Assembly: GCA_013995675.1 (NCBI GenBank)
Contig: VWRR01000015.1
Coordinates: forward strand, 310,001-374,000
Direction of reading: 5' to 3'
DNA from: Cyanidiococcus yangmingshanensis
Taxonomy: Eukaryota; Rhodophyta; Bangiophyceae; Cyanidiales; Cyanidiaceae
DNA length: 64,000 nucleotides
Shown: piece after piece, positions 21,856-33,173 of the stretch
How the letters are laid out: the number at the start of each line of letters is the position of its first letter
Numbering within the stretch: position 1 is the first letter of the stretch
Program-made: the position numbers and the translations under genes
Notes under the pieces: generated by a model
What the model was told of the DNA's origin: nothing
Databases searched by the model: none
The model's input: only the letters and a program-made list of their open reading frames with translations

Positions 21856-23440
21856 TCACACACGCTTCTTGGTTTCGGCGGGGGTGCTCGCATGATCGGT
21901 GTCGGTACCAGAGCCCGTATCGCCAGTAGCTGCCTCGTTTTTCCCAATCAAGTCCTGCGTATCCGTCGTCCACAGCTTCTCGGTCACCAGGAGTGCGACC
22001 CGGCGTTCGAAACCTGCCTCTTTGAGCGTCATGGTTGCGTGATTCTTCGGCGTGTAGGCTCGTTTGGGAAAGTTCGTTGTCAGTTCGAAGAGATCGAGAT
22101 CCACATCGCAGCACGCTTCGGCCCAATCAAACAGTTCCGCAAAGGTCTTGGTTAGATGGAAACGCCGTTGTTCGCTTCTCCCATCAGGAAGGCGCAGAAG
22201 CACCGTGACAGCATCAGCACTGGGTGCCGGTTCAGGTGCGAGCTTCGCGCGTTTGCGCTCAAGCATCTCGGCCCGTTCTCGCATCCTCTGCTCCCGTTCA
22301 GCAGTCTCCTGGCGAGCGCGCCTTTCAGTCTCCTGGCGGGCAAGCTCAGCGGCTCGATCAGCAGCCAGTGCCTGCTGGAACTCACGATCTTGTTCCTCAC
22401 GCAACCGCTGGCTTGAGTGCCGTTGTTCGCGCATCGCGTGCGCGGTACGCAAGGCATCACCATACTCCAGGAGCACATTCTGAAGCCAAAGCAAAACGTC
22501 CATAGGAGTGATGGGTGCATCTCTGCCACCGCGCATAGAGCGATCCAGGTCGCTCAACACGCGGAGATCGATAAGTTGGCCCAGTGGCCACCGGCGGGAC
22601 GCGTACACAATCGCGAGATACGGATACCCCGCCGGTGTAAAATACGACGTCAGTTCTGCTGCCTCCACTGAGCGATTCACAGACGCAGCGTAAAAGACAA
22701 AGTTTTCATTCACAAAGCGGATGAGGTTCTCATCGGATAGAATCTCTCGGACGAAACGGTCTGTCACATGGTGGATTTCCGAGTGCAAGTACAGGAGAAC
22801 GAGTCGGCAAGTTTGGGTCGAGTGCGATAACGCTTCCTTGAATGTACCTCTGAACAGTGTCGGATATCGAATGTCTGCGCCGTAGCGACCCCTCAGATGT
22901 GCCTCAAACTCGGCCACCGCTGCGGCACCCACTGCTCGAGAGTGCGAAGGATATCCGTAAAAGCGACTGATCCCCAAAATGCGTGATAGGAGTGCAGCAC
23001 ACCAGGTGAACACTACTCGAAAAGTCTGGAACGGGATGATCAGAAGACGCCGCAGTCGTCCGACGATTCCCTCAGACCCCGGTCCCGAATACGTTCGCAA
23101 CGCTCTATTCGGAGGGTGGACCAACGCCTGCGACTTGGGTTGCGGGCAGGCCAGTCGACTGCAACGCTTCTCCTTGCTGCAATGGATCTGATTGCGTGAC
23201 CGCATCATTGTGTGTATGCGTCCCGCCGAGGCTAATCGATGACGCGGCGGGCTCCCCGCCAGCCCCTTCGTGAGGCTGTTGCGCGGCAGCGACCCCGTGA
23301 TTTAAAAAGGCGTCAATTGCCCTCTCAATGTTCCAGTTATGAGCGGTGAGAATAGCCCTTGCAGTCTCGTCATCATCAAGCGCTGAGATGCTTTTGAAGA
23401 GCTCCAGAGACTCTGTCTGCGGTCGATCGGCAGCCTCCAT
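21856..23440 (-). CDS. FAF2/UBXD8-like protein (UBA, membrane hairpin, UAS, UBX)
   Basis: From the ATG at 23440, residues about 10-50 form a UBA domain (ELFKSISALDDDETARAIL...NIERAIDAFLNHG). After a linker the next frame gives a hydrophobic hairpin (LLIIPFQTFRVVFTWCAALL), a UAS thioredoxin-like domain (YLHSEIHHVTDRFVREIL...NENFVFYAASVN), a long charged coiled coil, and a UBX domain (TVLLRLPDGRSEQRRF...ELTTNFPKRAY). This is the order of human FAF2/UBXD8 and plant PUX10, ER or lipid-droplet adaptors that recruit p97/Cdc48 for ERAD and lipid turnover. The UBA frame ends in TAG at about 23118; the rest lies one base on. A separate ATG at 23208 starts the second frame, but the shared architecture argues for one protein with an extra base between 23118 and about 23200. 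Confidence 0.85.
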
Positions 23441-24148
23441 GAAAGGCAGGCGAAGTTTCCGAGTTCCGTTTTCAGCACTCGAACGGTTCGACACGAAACT
23501 TTGAGAAAACGCGGAAACTCAGCCCCCACAGACGACTTTCAAACAAAAAGAAACTTTGTGCCAGAGAGGCGCCTCGTTGTCCCAGGTCGCGCGCTCAGTA
23601 CCGTCGCAAAGCGCCGCTCCAAAACGCGACCTCGCCACTTTGAAGCAAACCGCCAGATGCCTTTCACCAGTCGTCTCGTCTCGTGGATATTTTAAGGTTC
23701 TAAGGGTTTTCCGAGAGACTCTAATTCCAGCACAAACACAAGTTCAGTGACGCACTCGAGAGCACTTGCCCAGAACACAAAACGCGTTCACCCAACGACT
23801 CTTGCCAAGTCTCGTTCAACGATACGGCCAGTTGGCTTGTTCAACGGCTCTCTGGCGGCCGCCACCGTTACGCCCGGCTGGAGACGCGACGCGGTGCGCC
23901 GCCGCTGGAGGCCGTGCCCCCGCCTGCATCGCCCCTATGGTGTTGGAGTCGGCATCGCACCTGACGTACAGTAAACGGGTATGCATCGATGTTGGGGCAT
24001 GTATCGTGTCATTTCCGGTGCGCATATTGTGAGAGGGTGCTCCAGAATGACGTCTTAGCTGAAAAGAAATATGGTAGATCAGCTGGAGAGGGATCAAACG
24101 CCGTCTTTGGTACAATCTCGATGCTGACGAATCGGAGAGGTGCGAGGT
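23441..24148. other. Intergenic
   Basis: About 700 bp upstream of the FAF2-like gene. Only short frames; nothing recognisable. Confidence 0.4.
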
Positions 24149-24780
24149 CTAGCTACGAATGCGCACCCACTGGCATGCTGCAGAATGAGAGGAGTCGATC
24201 CCGTCATTTGGTCGCTCTTGCTCCGCGGTCCATTCTGTTCGCGTTTCGTCCGAGGATGCGTCTAAATCGCCTTTTCGGGCTAGGCAGCGATCAATTTGTT
24301 GAGCTCGGCGAGAACATACGGTTCGCAAGTCTGTTCCGGTTGAGACTCTTGTCTGCACGCCCCGACAGCGGAGCAGACAGAGGCAACGATCGCATGCCAT
24401 TGGGCAGTACACTCTCTTTCTCGCTCTTCCTAACAAATGACGGGTAAGGGATTGCTTTGACTTCGAAGCTATTGTTACAACTGCTCCGTTGCACGCTTCT
24501 GCAAGAACTTTGTTGATGTGGGTGCGAGTACTTCTCCACAAAAACTTGCCTCGTCGATTCGGTGTCTGGCGCTTCGGTCTTGAGGGGCGCAATGAGAAGC
24601 GCGTCGTCGCCACGCGCTCCGTATTGATTCGGCCATGAACGCGCGCGACGAATCCCTGATATGTACCCAGGATGAGGACGCGGATGACCCGATGCGCGTT
24701 CCAGCCCCTCTCGAATGAATACATCCGGAGGCGGATGCGCACAACAGGTCCTCCCTGGGGGCGACAGAAACGCTAGCCAT
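24149..24780 (-). CDS. Possible unrecognised basic protein in three frames
   Basis: Tentative. An ATG at 24780 opens a 101-codon frame (start MASVSVAPREDLL, end KFLQKRATEQL). The next frame continues with NNSFEVKAIPYPSFVRKSEK, and the third with RCLARKGDLDASSDETRTEW, ending at 24149. Both changes equal one extra base and both can be placed at the stop codons. There is no domain or known family. The case rests only on composition and on frames longer than expected by chance. Confidence 0.22.
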
Positions 24781-25615
24781 AAATCAGCTCCCGTTCACGC
24801 GACAACCGATTCCTATCCGTCTCTATCCTGTCCATATCAGGTTCAACAGCACCAACTTGCCTCTTCTGCCAGCATTCGGTGGAGTATCTTCATGCATTTG
24901 CGACCTCCTATGACTGCCCAACCATACAGATTTTCTACACCGAGTCTGAGTACTGAATCAGAACCTGCTCGATTCTCACAGCATTCCCTAGATGCACTCG
25001 ACACGGCTCTGTCCAAAAAAGAGGATCCGAATCAAAGTGGCAAGGTACAGGCGTCTCGTTCGGTGGATTCGCGCATCAAGGATCAGCAGCACCGCGGTCG
25101 ACGACCTAACGCTGGCCACTGGCTCGCCGTCGTCGTCACGCAACCGCTCCGTTCGGTGCGACAACGATCCCAGCGCATCCAGCGAACGCTCGGGTCGTCC
25201 GGTGATTTCGACGCACCGCGCCACGCCCAGCCACCAATTCGCAGGCCGTGCCGGTCGCGCACACGTGTCCATCAACGATGCGCCGTCCAGAAGCACGTGC
25301 CGCCAAGTGGCGTCGTGTCTCCGATGCGTGCCACGCTCGTTCAACGAGTCGCGTGACTGCGCGCGCATCGAGTGTGCGATCATCAACGGTCTCGGTTGAG
25401 ATCACCATCTCGGGGATGCGGGCGCTGGTCGCATCGCCGTCACCGGACGGCAAACGTCGCAGCCGGAGCGTCGCAAGCGCCTCTGCAGCGCACCAATCAT
25501 GCTTCGACATACGACTTGATAGTTTCGACGCGAATACGACGGTTCCCTGTTGGCAGGGACAGGACGGGTCACTTCAAGCGTACTTGTCTGGTTTTGTACT
25601 TCCGAACAAAGGTTT
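24781..25615. other. Intergenic
   Basis: Open frames of 90-210 codons overlap on both strands around 24900-25600, none with a recognisable domain. The stretch may hold a 5' region or an unrecognised gene; I could not decide. Confidence 0.35.
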
Positions 25616-26957
25616 ATGAGTGTACGCAATATGCAGGAGTGTGGGTTTCCTGAAAACGCACCTGTTGAATTGGAGGTACGAAGGCGTCCAGGTCGTCCGC
25701 CAGTGCACGTTTGGGTCGATCTTCCAGATGAACTCTTGGCACCAGAGCAGAAGCGGAAGAAGCGCGCAATATTGTTGCGGAGAGCTCGGCAGCAGCGTTT
25801 GTACGAGCGCCGGAAGGCACTGCGAGCGGCCCTGGCTCAGAGGCAGCAGGCAGACGCCTCTGCAACGAGAACAGGCTCTGGGGGTGGCTCGGCGATCTCA
25901 GCTCAACGCTATCGACGGGGGCGCGACAAGAGTGCGAGCAAAGCTGGTAACGCGAGTGCCGGTCTCAGCGATTCTTTCGGGCGGCTGGTGTACGTGGGTA
26001 TGTTGCCAGGGAGCAGACAGAGAGAGGCGTCTGGGTCACGGCCGGCCATGGAGCCCGTGCGAGAGTCTCGGAATATGGGAGGTATTGTTGGTCATGAGAT
26101 AGACGCAACAACGGTGGCGCAGATCCCATCGCCTGACGAAACTAGGTTGTACGTTACCGGGACAGGAGAGCCACTGCTTTTGCCGGTAGCAATGAACGAA
26201 CCACACGTGTTGCAAAAGATTGCTGTCTACGACGCTGGGGCACAGATACGGGCAACGAATGGCTCGTCCAACAGTGAAAGTTATCAGGCCTGGCCAGCCG
26301 TCGCTGCAGTGAATCACCATGGCGTTTGGCCGACGAGTTCGCAACCAGGTGCGCTCCTGGTGCCTCTTCACTGGATGTCAAAAAGTGAATTGAACACGAA
26401 ACGGTCCACACATTGATGTTCTACCTGTTCACCCAGAGATGCGTACTGGATCTGACCCACAGAAGATGCCTGGCTGGCTTCAGGATTCACCGAAAGATCT
26501 CCGGATAGTCGTTTGCCAACGCGAATCACTTCAGCAGTCGGGAGCCGCGGATCAAGTATCAGAGACACCAGCAATGCCTGGAGATTCTTTGAAGTCCGTC
26601 AGCGGCACCGTTCGGATCCTCTCACACATCCTTTCGGCATCTGGACAATGCTGGAAATCAGCATGCCGCCGAATTAGGGCGAACAGGGGAAACTCTTCGG
26701 CCGTCATGTGCACGTCGCCGCTGACTCCCTCAGACACCGATGCAGATTTTTTTGCGAATCGCATAGACAGGGACGGTTTGGCGCACTATTTGAGAAAGTT
26801 GCAGGCAATCGGAATAAGTTCGCCGGGCTCCGAGGCGAGTCCAAACTTCGACCAGTTACTCGCAGGGGGCACGAGCTCAGCGGTGGACTCTGCCTGGATG
26901 AGAGAGACTCCCAGCGCGAATGCCCTCAACTTGAACCAGTATGCGAGGCTGCAATAA
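25616..26957 (+). CDS. AT-hook-like basic protein, unrecognised
   Basis: From the ATG at 25616 the first 266 residues carry an AT-hook-like motif near residues 22-31 (RRRPGRPPVHV) and a strongly basic helix (KRKKRAILLRRARQQRLYER) resembling a DNA-contacting region. No zipper heptads follow, so it is not a clear bZIP. The frame stops at 26416. The next frame reads on without a gap (GPHIDVLPVHPEMRTGSDP) to 26957, with a hydrophobic helix GTVRILSHILSASGQCWKS. One extra base at about 26400-26410, near AAACGG, would explain the change. The joined protein is about 446 residues. A nuclear DNA-binding role is inferred; no family is recognised. Confidence 0.5.
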
Positions 26958-27023
26958 ACATCCGATGACAGAGACAGGAGATGAAGGAACGGATAGAGCC
27001 CTCCTTGTATGGAGAGCAGATTC

Positions 27024-29074
27024 ATGTCGAGTAGCGCTGTTCGCAACGTCTCGACTGCAGATATGCGTGTTTTCTCGCCCGAAGCCCTGCTCAAGCTGTA
27101 TGAGTCTATGTCGGCCTACGAGCGGCGCATGTTCGTGCGTTTGACGGTGCCGCCTGCCTGCATAGACGAAGAGTTAGTGGCTCTGTTACTGTTGGACCCA
27201 AAGAGCGGCGACATGGCTAGAGACAAATCTGAGCCGACTGGGGCGCCAGAGGACGCGGTGTCGAAACCGGCTTCGGATACCTGAACAATCAAATATTGAC
27301 TCGACGGTGCTCTCAGCAGCGTTGAACATGCTTGTAGAGGAGCGCTTGTTGCGTCGTGCGGGCTCCTGCCATATTGCCAATTCGTCATGGCGCGCGTTTG
27401 TTCAACGAGTTACCAGTGCGGAGTCGGGAGAGCACTTGCTCTCCTCAGAGCTTCGGGAACGATTTCGGGCCGAGCAGCAAGAGGCCCAAATTCGCTTCGT
27501 CAAGTGGATCCTGGACCGTCTCAGCCAGGATGCATCAGCGCATCCCGACGGTCTGCATTTTGACGAGAGCGTAAGCAGCTGCATGCAGCGTTGGTGCGCG
27601 GAATCGAAAAATCTGCTGGCGGCTTTGGAGTTTGCAGCAGCGCATCGAAGTGCGCTATTGCCGCGATTGCTGCTGCGTGGTGGCGAACTGATGCGGATCT
27701 GCATTCCTCCGGAGTTGCGCGTAGAGTATTTGAAAAAAGCCCTCAAGATTTTGCGGAACGAGGCCGACTTGGAAGCGACTGATGCAAACGCAGATGGTGC
27801 ACGAATCGAGTCGACACCCGAAAAACCGCAATGCATGTTGGTTCATTATATGCCCCAGAGCGAAGAGGAGGCGGTTCTGTTGCAGGCTCTCGGAGAAGCC
27901 TACTATGACATACTTGATATGGCTGAGGCCGAGGTGCCGCTTTGCCAAGCGCTCCGCTTTTTCATCGGTGCGTTGGCTCAAAGCCTCGGCGTATCCAATG
28001 AGAGCATAGAGAAACTCGACGATGTATGCTTGGATGAAGAGATCTCGCGCATGCAACACCAGTTTCAGGAAGAGAGCACCCAGCAAGGTTCCGGAATGAA
28101 ACCGGGCCCCTCGCAGCTGAACGAGCTGACTCGCAAATGTCAGGCGCGGATGGCCCTTTTGCGTATGGACATGCTCCTAGAAGTCTTTCTGGAGAATTTC
28201 TCGGATCGATGTAGCGATGTGTCATTTGTAACGACGGAACACCGGTCGATGAGCTCGGTCCATTCGCCTAGTGCGGTTTCGCGGCTGAGCAGCAGAGGCA
28301 ATTCCGAAACATTTGCTTCTCAGAATGAGGATACGAGCGCGGCTCCGCAGCGTCTGTTGTTGCGGTGTGTACTTCCGTTGATCCTGCTGAGTCAACGAAT
28401 CGGTCTTGAGGGCTTCCGCTCCGAGGCCAATGACCTGCTTATAATGAGCCTTCGGATCCTGTCGGCACTGGGCCTGGCTCAGAGCACATTTGCGGCTGCA
28501 GCGCTTCTGTCGATCTCTGGAATGTTTCTGAGCAGCGGCCAGTTGATGCGCGCCCGTGATGTCTGTTACCGCGCTCTAGACGTGTTGCGCGGTGGCAACT
28601 TTACATCCCTTCCGGTGTTCGCAGACGCTCTAGGCATGCTAGGAGCGGTAGGAACTGATTGAGGGTCTCAGGCCAGCGGCGACGCAACGGTTTGGGGCAG
28701 CACTCCATGTCCTCGAGTCATGGCTGGATACGTATGCGGGCCTGCCTCACGAGCACTGCCTGAACAACCCCCTGGATGTGCAGTACCTGCCGCTGCAGCA
28801 TTGTCGAGAGTTGCATTTGTGGCTCTCTATCGGACTGGCACGTACTTGTCGCGCTCAGCAGCAGCACCGACCGGCGGCGCGCATCTCCCAAGCAGCGGTT
28901 TCCTGGTGGCGACGCGTGCGCGCGCTCTCTTCGGAAGACCCAAAGACGAACCTCGTTCGAGGCCAGGGACCAACAACAACGAATATGGACAACGACGATG
29001 CGGCCTATATGGAGGCAGTGTCGTTGTTGCCGCCCGCCTTTCAGGATTTTGGAAACCTCAGACATGTGCACTAG
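27024..29074 (+). CDS. Large helical-repeat (TPR-like) protein, three frames
   Basis: From the ATG at 27024 the first frame covers about 86 residues, the second 27284-28655, the third to 29074. The joined protein is about 680 residues. The middle contains winged-helix-like and TPR-like helices, for example SAALNMLVEERLLRRAG and EAVLLQALGEAYYDILDMAE, the latter close to a TPR consensus, and later ALLSISGMFLSSGQLMRARD. This arrangement recalls the effector half of STAND proteins, but no P-loop or NB-ARC motif is present. Both joins read smoothly as one extra base: ASD/PEQSNIDSTVL near 27275 and GAVELIEGLRPA near 28651, where dropping one G of GG restores frame. No orthologue is recognised. Confidence 0.55.
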
Positions 29075-29257
29075 GGAGGATCATTGAAATGGATAATGAC
29101 GAGCGTATGCATCTGCGTCCTGTACGGTAAAGTTTGGCTTGCCATCGATCCGAAACCAGAACGGTTGGGCGTTCGTGCAATCAACATTGTAGGATGAATG
29201 GAGCGACGCGATCGAAACTCGTCTCTTGGAACAACAGATGCCGCTTCCCCTTCCTGC

Positions 29258-29715
29258 CTACTCACGAACAAAAATCGGCTCATCGAGCAGGTTGTGCGGA
29301 TGATGAAGTTTTGCTGTCTGAGCGTTCGTGCGTATCAGACGTTTGATCCGAGCAATCGCCTGTTGATCGCCACACACAAATACGGACCCGTTTGTTCGTG
29401 CTCTATTCAGAACGATTATTGGCGTAGACCCGCTCCAGTTGCCAGTGAAAACCCTGAGTCGTTCGATCCAAACATCGAGTTTCTCATAACCAACCTCGTC
29501 AGTCGATATCCTGATTCATCGAGCAGTGCTTCTTCTAGGCCGCGCAAACGCGCTCGCATCGGATATCCAGTAAAGACTCCGAACTTCATCGATGCATGCA
29601 CTGCTTGCCGCGGACCACCAATTGAATGGCGCTGATCACCATACGCCATTGATTTGGGGTCCTTACGACCGGGACCGAATGCGCCCCCAAAAACTGTCGA
29701 GAGCAGCACTCGCAT
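29258..29715 (-). CDS. Small unrecognised protein, frame changed twice
   Basis: I do not recognise this protein. From the ATG at 29715 the frame gives a basic start (MRVLLSTVFGGAFGPGRKD) and a helical middle (LRGLEEALLDESGYRLTRLV). At about 29440-29425 two closely spaced changes of one extra base, at TTTT and at CC, give the smooth sequence HWQLERVYAIIVLNRARTNG. The last frame ends NLLDEPIFVRE at 29258. An overlapping plus-strand frame (29198-29635) competes but has poorer codon pattern by eye. The gene is divergent from the MYB gene. Confidence 0.35.
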
Positions 29716-29815
29716 CGGCAACCGGCGTGTCGGCAAGCAACGCGCCAGACCGAGGGGAGAAAAGACTACGGCTGTGCGCTGATGCACGCTGGCGGCTGCA
29801 TGGACTCGATCGCGG

Positions 29816-31774
29816 ATGCGCGCAGCGACTGGCCGGCGTGGCGGGTGGGATGGGGCACTCCCCGATTCCGACTCCAGCGGCGAGGGAATCGGGGAGTCGT
29901 TTTCCAGGCAATCTGTGCGGACACGTGTCGCCTCGCGACGCGTGTGCACGTGCGGCGTTCGGGCGGGAAATCACCCGTTGCGCGTGGTGCACGGCCTTGC
30001 GCGCAGTCTCGAAGGTGAACTTGCAAGTCTGTTGGGCGCGGGTGTCGTTATGGGGAGCGATGCGCGTCACTTTTGTTGGGACTTGTCACCAGAACAGGTT
30101 CGATTGAAAGATTTTGGAGCGGTAGATTCCACGGGTTTTTTTTCTGAATCTCGGATGGTGTTGGACGGTGGGGTGAACGCTGATGGAGGCGTTTCGCGTC
30201 GGGTGGAGTCTTGCGTGCAGCGCACTTTGTCAACGCACCGCGTCTGCTCTGATTCAGGAGCAGAGTGTTTTGGTGTTTATGTAGATTCTGGGAATAGTAG
30301 TGGACGCGAGGGGCATCTTAGCGGGGGAGAACAGGGTCTCCCTTGTACGGGGACAGGACTAGGCTGTGAGCCGCTCACCCCGCCAGTAGAACGTTCACAG
30401 GCGCCGTCTGAGAGGGGGTTGGCGGTGCCCAGTGTGAGCACGGGGACTGACGCTCGCGCTCTCAGGACACAGGGGGTCGGGAACTCGGCACCGGAAGGAG
30501 GTTCGGGTTCTGGGCAACCGGTTTCGTTGCAGGAGGACTGGTCTGGAGTATACGCGCGTCTGCTGCAGGCAGTGCAGCGCACTCGGGAGCTGGAAGTGCA
30601 GCTGTCCCTTGCAAAGTCAGAGATGCTACGTCTGCAGGCAACATGTCTCAAGTCATCGTGGGCGCGGCGTTACGTGGGGAGGCCAGACATGATGACGAAC
30701 GTCTCCGAAACCGGGGTAAGCTGGGATATCTCGATGCCAGGAGTTGGGTATCAGGAGACGCGACCCACAAGCATGACCAGCGCGACGACAAATCAGGGCC
30801 TTATCTTGGGTGTCGCTGCTGAATCCCGTGCAAGAGGAAATCTCTCGTCGGTTGCTCAAGATTTGCCGTCAGTGCTGGGCCAGAACCTGCCTGGTGTGCC
30901 GAGACAAGTTTATCCATCTCAATCGATATCTTCGTACACGAATGATTTTACAGAAATGGCTTCGATCTTTCGCAAAAGTGAGACGTCAGGCGAGCATAGA
31001 GCCGCCTGCGATTGCTCCACTGCGAGCAGCGGCACGGACGATGACGATGACGACCGTCCGTCCGGGTTCAAGCACGGAACGACTGGCCCGTTACCAGGAA
31101 CCGCATCGTTGGGAACGAAAACTTCGTTGCCTCACTTTTCGGAGCACGCTGCGATGCGTACAAGCAGTCGGTCTAAAAGGCGGCGCCGAACGCCACCTCT
31201 GCCCGGTACGACTCGCTACTGGACAGAAAGTGAACATAGACTGTTTCTGGAGGCGCTCAAGATCTATGGACATCGCAATCTCAAGGCTATTAGCGCCTAT
31301 GTGGGGACACGGAACGCCACGCAGGTTCGTACGCATATCCAGAAATATTTTATGCGGCTCACGCGGGAAGCCCAGCGACTGGAAGAGGGTCGAAAATCCT
31401 CTCCACAATCGGCTGCGAAGACGGGCCCTCAGGCAGCAGCGTCAAATGGAGATGCAGACTCGGTGCAATCAGACAGCTCGAAACGCTTCGCTGAGCCAAA
31501 TGGCTCTGCGTTGACCGAACTGAATGCTTGTCTGCAGGTGCAGCACATTCACGCGGCGCCGCGACCGCCCGAGCAGAGACCTGGTGGACCGGGTGGGAGT
31601 CATGCATCGAAACTGGTAGAGAAGGACAAAATCATTGATGGACAGACGAACTCTGTGCTGAATCATGACGAGGCGGATCATCCTCGAGAGGTACGAAGAC
31701 GGCCGTTTAACACGGTTCCAGATACTTGTGGGGTGCATTTATTATCGCTTGTTGCACAGGAAAACATGTTGTAG
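29816..31774 (+). CDS. SHAQKYF-type single-repeat MYB transcription factor
   Basis: 652 residues in one frame from the ATG at 29816; later in-frame ATGs (for example near 30051) are possible starts. The DNA-binding repeat lies at about residues 465-520: RYWTESEHRLFLEALKIYG, then ISAYVGTRNATQVRTHIQKYF. The closing RTHIQKYF corresponds to the SHAQKYF signature of 1R-MYB proteins such as those of plant circadian and stress pathways. A basic run KRRRRTPPL just before it could be a nuclear signal. Upstream, near residues 245-275, a coiled coil (RLLQAVQRTRELEVQLSLAK) may dimerise the protein. The rest is Ser/Gly-rich and acidic (DDDDDD near residue 410). No response regulator domain is present. Confidence 0.8.
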   Translation: MRAATGRRGGWDGALPDSDSSGEGIGESFSRQSVRTRVASRRVCTCGVRAGNHPLRVVHGLARSLEGELASLLGAGVVMGSDARHFCWDLSPEQVRLKDFGAVDSTGFFSESRMVLDGGVNADGGVSRRVESCVQRTLSTHRVCSDSGAECFGVYVDSGNSSGREGHLSGGEQGLPCTGTGLGCEPLTPPVERSQAPSERGLAVPSVSTGTDARALRTQGVGNSAPEGGSGSGQPVSLQEDWSGVYARLLQAVQRTRELEVQLSLAKSEMLRLQATCLKSSWARRYVGRPDMMTNVSETGVSWDISMPGVGYQETRPTSMTSATTNQGLILGVAAESRARGNLSSVAQDLPSVLGQNLPGVPRQVYPSQSISSYTNDFTEMASIFRKSETSGEHRAACDCSTASSGTDDDDDDRPSGFKHGTTGPLPGTASLGTKTSLPHFSEHAAMRTSSRSKRRRRTPPLPGTTRYWTESEHRLFLEALKIYGHRNLKAISAYVGTRNATQVRTHIQKYFMRLTREAQRLEEGRKSSPQSAAKTGPQAAASNGDADSVQSDSSKRFAEPNGSALTELNACLQVQHIHAAPRPPEQRPGGPGGSHASKLVEKDKIIDGQTNSVLNHDEADHPREVRRRPFNTVPDTCGVHLLSLVAQENML

Positions 31775-32259
31775 AAGATGAACAGCGTAGATGAGCATGT
31801 GAATGGATGGTCGCATCGATGGTTGGACAATGCAATAGGATCAGCGTCGGCCGCAATATCGCGCCATAGCGGACGAGATAGACGTTCCTAGATCCATCGA
31901 TGCGTCTGTAATATACCTAGAATTGAGGGAATTTGCACAGTGGTGAGGAGTGATCCATGCGGACTTGCCGTCGATCATGGGACCGTCGCATTGGCGTGGA
32001 CTCGCCTGCGAAGGGTAGCACTGGAGCATCGGGGAAGGACTTGCACGTCCTGTATTCGATTGTCATGTTTTAGATGCATCTTTATGGGTAACTTAAATGC
32101 ACTCGGGGAAACTTTATATGCAATACACTCTGGTTTTGGCTGGCTGAGTATCGCCAAGCTCTCGGCTCTACCTTGTCGAGTTGACGAAACCTCTCGCCTC
32201 CCGTGCAGTCAGGTGGTGGGTTTTCATTCGATCTCGTCCAGTGTCGAGCCTGGCATGCT
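31775..32259. other. Convergent intergenic
   Basis: Between the 3' ends of the MYB and WBP2-like genes. Frames of about 60 codons only, nothing recognised. Confidence 0.4.
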
Positions 32260-33009
32260 TCAGGCTTGACTCTGTGCGTCCACTGAATCGTCCGCACTTC
32301 TGAGGTATGTGCTGATCGAGGCAGCAGGCGCCCAAGCCGGATGCACATAGGTTGGCGTTTGGTCGGGAACCGGCTCGAGGACCAGCAACTCGGACGGGTC
32401 AGACGGGTCAAGCACCGCAACGCTGCGCGTCGTCCAGCTCAAGTCATCCGAGGATGGCGCGCTCTGCTCCCGCTCGTCTGTTGGGGTGTGCACGAGACGG
32501 TGCCGCACCAGCAACAGGTTGCTTCGTACTTGGCGAACGCGCGTCAACGTCGCCACAAAGAGCGGTGCAAACGCACCGAACCCTCCACGGGCAAACTCAA
32601 TAGATAGGCGGAACGTAGGCGGCAGTGCTCGCTGGTCAGCGAAAGTAGTTACAGTCGCTTCTAGGCGACACGCGCCCAAGAGCGGCTGCTCGAAGCGCTC
32701 CCCCGTGACGCCGTGCAGCGGCACCTCCAGGCTGTGGATCGGTGTTGGCGTTCCCCAGCGTAGCGTTCCTGGTGCGGCCGGTCGCGCCATCAACACTAGT
32801 CTAACGTTGGTGAGAACTGACGTAGCCTCGCTGATGAAGCCGAAGCGTTGTTGGTCCCTCAATGTTTGTCGGAGCCGAGTATGCCGGCTGAGTGGTCGTT
32901 CGAGCTTGAGCAGCGAGCAATCCAGACCATGCTGCTCACCGATGAAGCGTTCGTCCAAGTAGGCTACAGGTAAACACTGCTGTACATCCAGTTCTATGTT
33001 TAGTGCCAT
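32260..33009 (-). CDS. WBP2/UPF0664-like protein with GRAM-type domain
   Basis: 249 residues from the ATG at 33009. The start MALNIELDVQQCLPVAYLDE parallels plant UPF0664 proteins (MALNPQLFPNGMPVPFVNE). Further matches are LTNVRLVLMAR (plant: LSNIRMVFV), LEVPLHGVTGERFEQPLLGA (plant: DMPLLYIHGEKFNQPIF) and FRLSIEFARGGFGAFAPLF (plant: FKILFKEGGCGTFVPLF). The fold is the PH-like GRAM module of human WBP2. The family's biochemical function is poorly defined; human WBP2 is a WW-domain binding transcriptional cofactor. The PPxY motifs of animal WBP2 are not visible in the acidic C-terminal tail. It is a single intact frame. Confidence 0.82.
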   Translation of the reverse strand: MALNIELDVQQCLPVAYLDERFIGEQHGLDCSLLKLERPLSRHTRLRQTLRDQQRFGFISEATSVLTNVRLVLMARPAAPGTLRWGTPTPIHSLEVPLHGVTGERFEQPLLGACRLEATVTTFADQRALPPTFRLSIEFARGGFGAFAPLFVATLTRVRQVRSNLLLVRHRLVHTPTDEREQSAPSSDDLSWTTRSVAVLDPSDPSELLVLEPVPDQTPTYVHPAWAPAASISTYLRSADDSVDAQSQA

Positions 33010-33173
33010 GAACACGGGTCAAACCGTAACCGTAACGGTCATTTCGTAGCGTCCGTGGAGGCTTTTGCGAACGAGTCGTCGCACAAGACCAGAGGGCGGC
33101 TCGATAAATTCGTCACAGCGTCGAGCGGCTTCTGCTCCTGTCTGGGTGCGGTGCGGCTCCGTCAGTTATCAAC

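Noticed and set aside
29198-29635. A 145-codon plus-strand frame ending RGPPIEWR
   Set aside because: It is antisense to a minus-strand frame with better composition and continuity; kept only as an alternative in that entry.
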